The translations under genes were made by a program, and so were the position numbers. From assembly GCF_042453785.1 (NCBI RefSeq), contig NC_091670.1, positions 37,521,501-37,585,500 on the forward strand: DNA of 64,000 nt, read 5' to 3'. The DNA comes from Malus domestica (taxonomy: Eukaryota > Streptophyta > Magnoliopsida > Rosales > Rosaceae). The notes beneath the pieces are model-generated. The model worked only from the letters and a program-made list of their open reading frames with translations, was not told where the DNA came from and made no database searches. This document shows, in pieces, positions 63,771 to 64,000 of this stretch; position 1 is the first letter of the stretch, and each line of letters begins with the position of its first letter.

Positions 63771-64000
63771 GTATTTTCTAGAAACAGTTAAATGACTATT
63801 ACAGATGATTGATACTCATGTTGGAATTGCACTTGAGCTTGAATGAATTTATGGAGCCATCTGGAGTTTGGTATTGATTTGAGAAAATGTAGCTTGATCA
63901 ATGGAAAATGTTCAAAATTTTAGTTCGGACGAAAATGCTCATTGTAAAGTTTGCATAAATGGAGGAATTTGTATGTCAATGATAACAAGTGGTTGAATTG
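63771..64000. other. UreG intron 3, incomplete
   Basis: The sequence after the donor at 63771 (gtattttc) has no recognisable UreG exon before the window ends. Confidence 0.6.

Overview
The window is plant nuclear DNA. It is AT-rich, with split genes, long intergenic spaces and many short transposable elements. The proteins are clear eudicot orthologues. The repeat families (an RTE-type LINE with a single long ORF and a repeat-rich element encoding a 224-residue coiled-coil protein) look like those I know from apple and pear, so I infer Rosaceae, probably Maleae. That is recognition from memory, not a database result.

Twelve host genes could be assembled exon by exon. In order they are: the 3' half of a Golgi class I alpha-mannosidase (+, cut by the left edge); a KAT1/KAT2-type inward-rectifying K+ channel (-, 11 exons, 770 aa); prefoldin subunit 6 (-); a GPI-type DUF642 cell-wall protein (+); a LARP6-type La-related RNA-binding protein (+); plastid-type MraY translocase I (+); ribosomal protein S14/uS11 (+); a small S-protein homologue (+); an 'L18a-like' two-helix membrane protein (+); genuine ribosomal protein L18a/eL20 (+); a cytochrome b561-domain protein (+); and the 5' half of urease accessory protein UreG (+, cut by the right edge). 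They do not form one pathway. The arrangement is conserved synteny: from memory, Arabidopsis keeps subsets of these neighbours together at At1g2997x-2999x, At2g3447x-3451x, At4g1826x-1829x and At5g4624x-4625x.

Layout: 0.4-7.0 kb holds the mannosidase and K+ channel in convergent orientation. 7.0-19.0 kb is gene-free, with microsatellites, MITE-like foldbacks and a possible LTR remnant. 19.0-51.8 kb is the gene-dense core, with small non-autonomous elements (AT-rich dispersed repeats, foldback MITEs, two tRNA-derived SINEs, a foldback with tandem-repeat arms) in introns and spacers. 53.3-61.7 kb is a nest of retroelements: a truncated LINE 3' end, a non-autonomous repeat-rich element and an RTE-type LINE with an uninterrupted 1052-codon ORF. 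UreG starts just beyond it.

Most noteworthy are: four GC-AG introns among about 52 readable introns, in four different genes; a 108-bp LINE 5'-leader-only insertion with a perfect 17-bp target-site duplication inside LARP6; a KAT channel that keeps an ankyrin segment; the repeat-borne 224-aa protein with its elaborate upstream array; and several well-delimited foldback elements.
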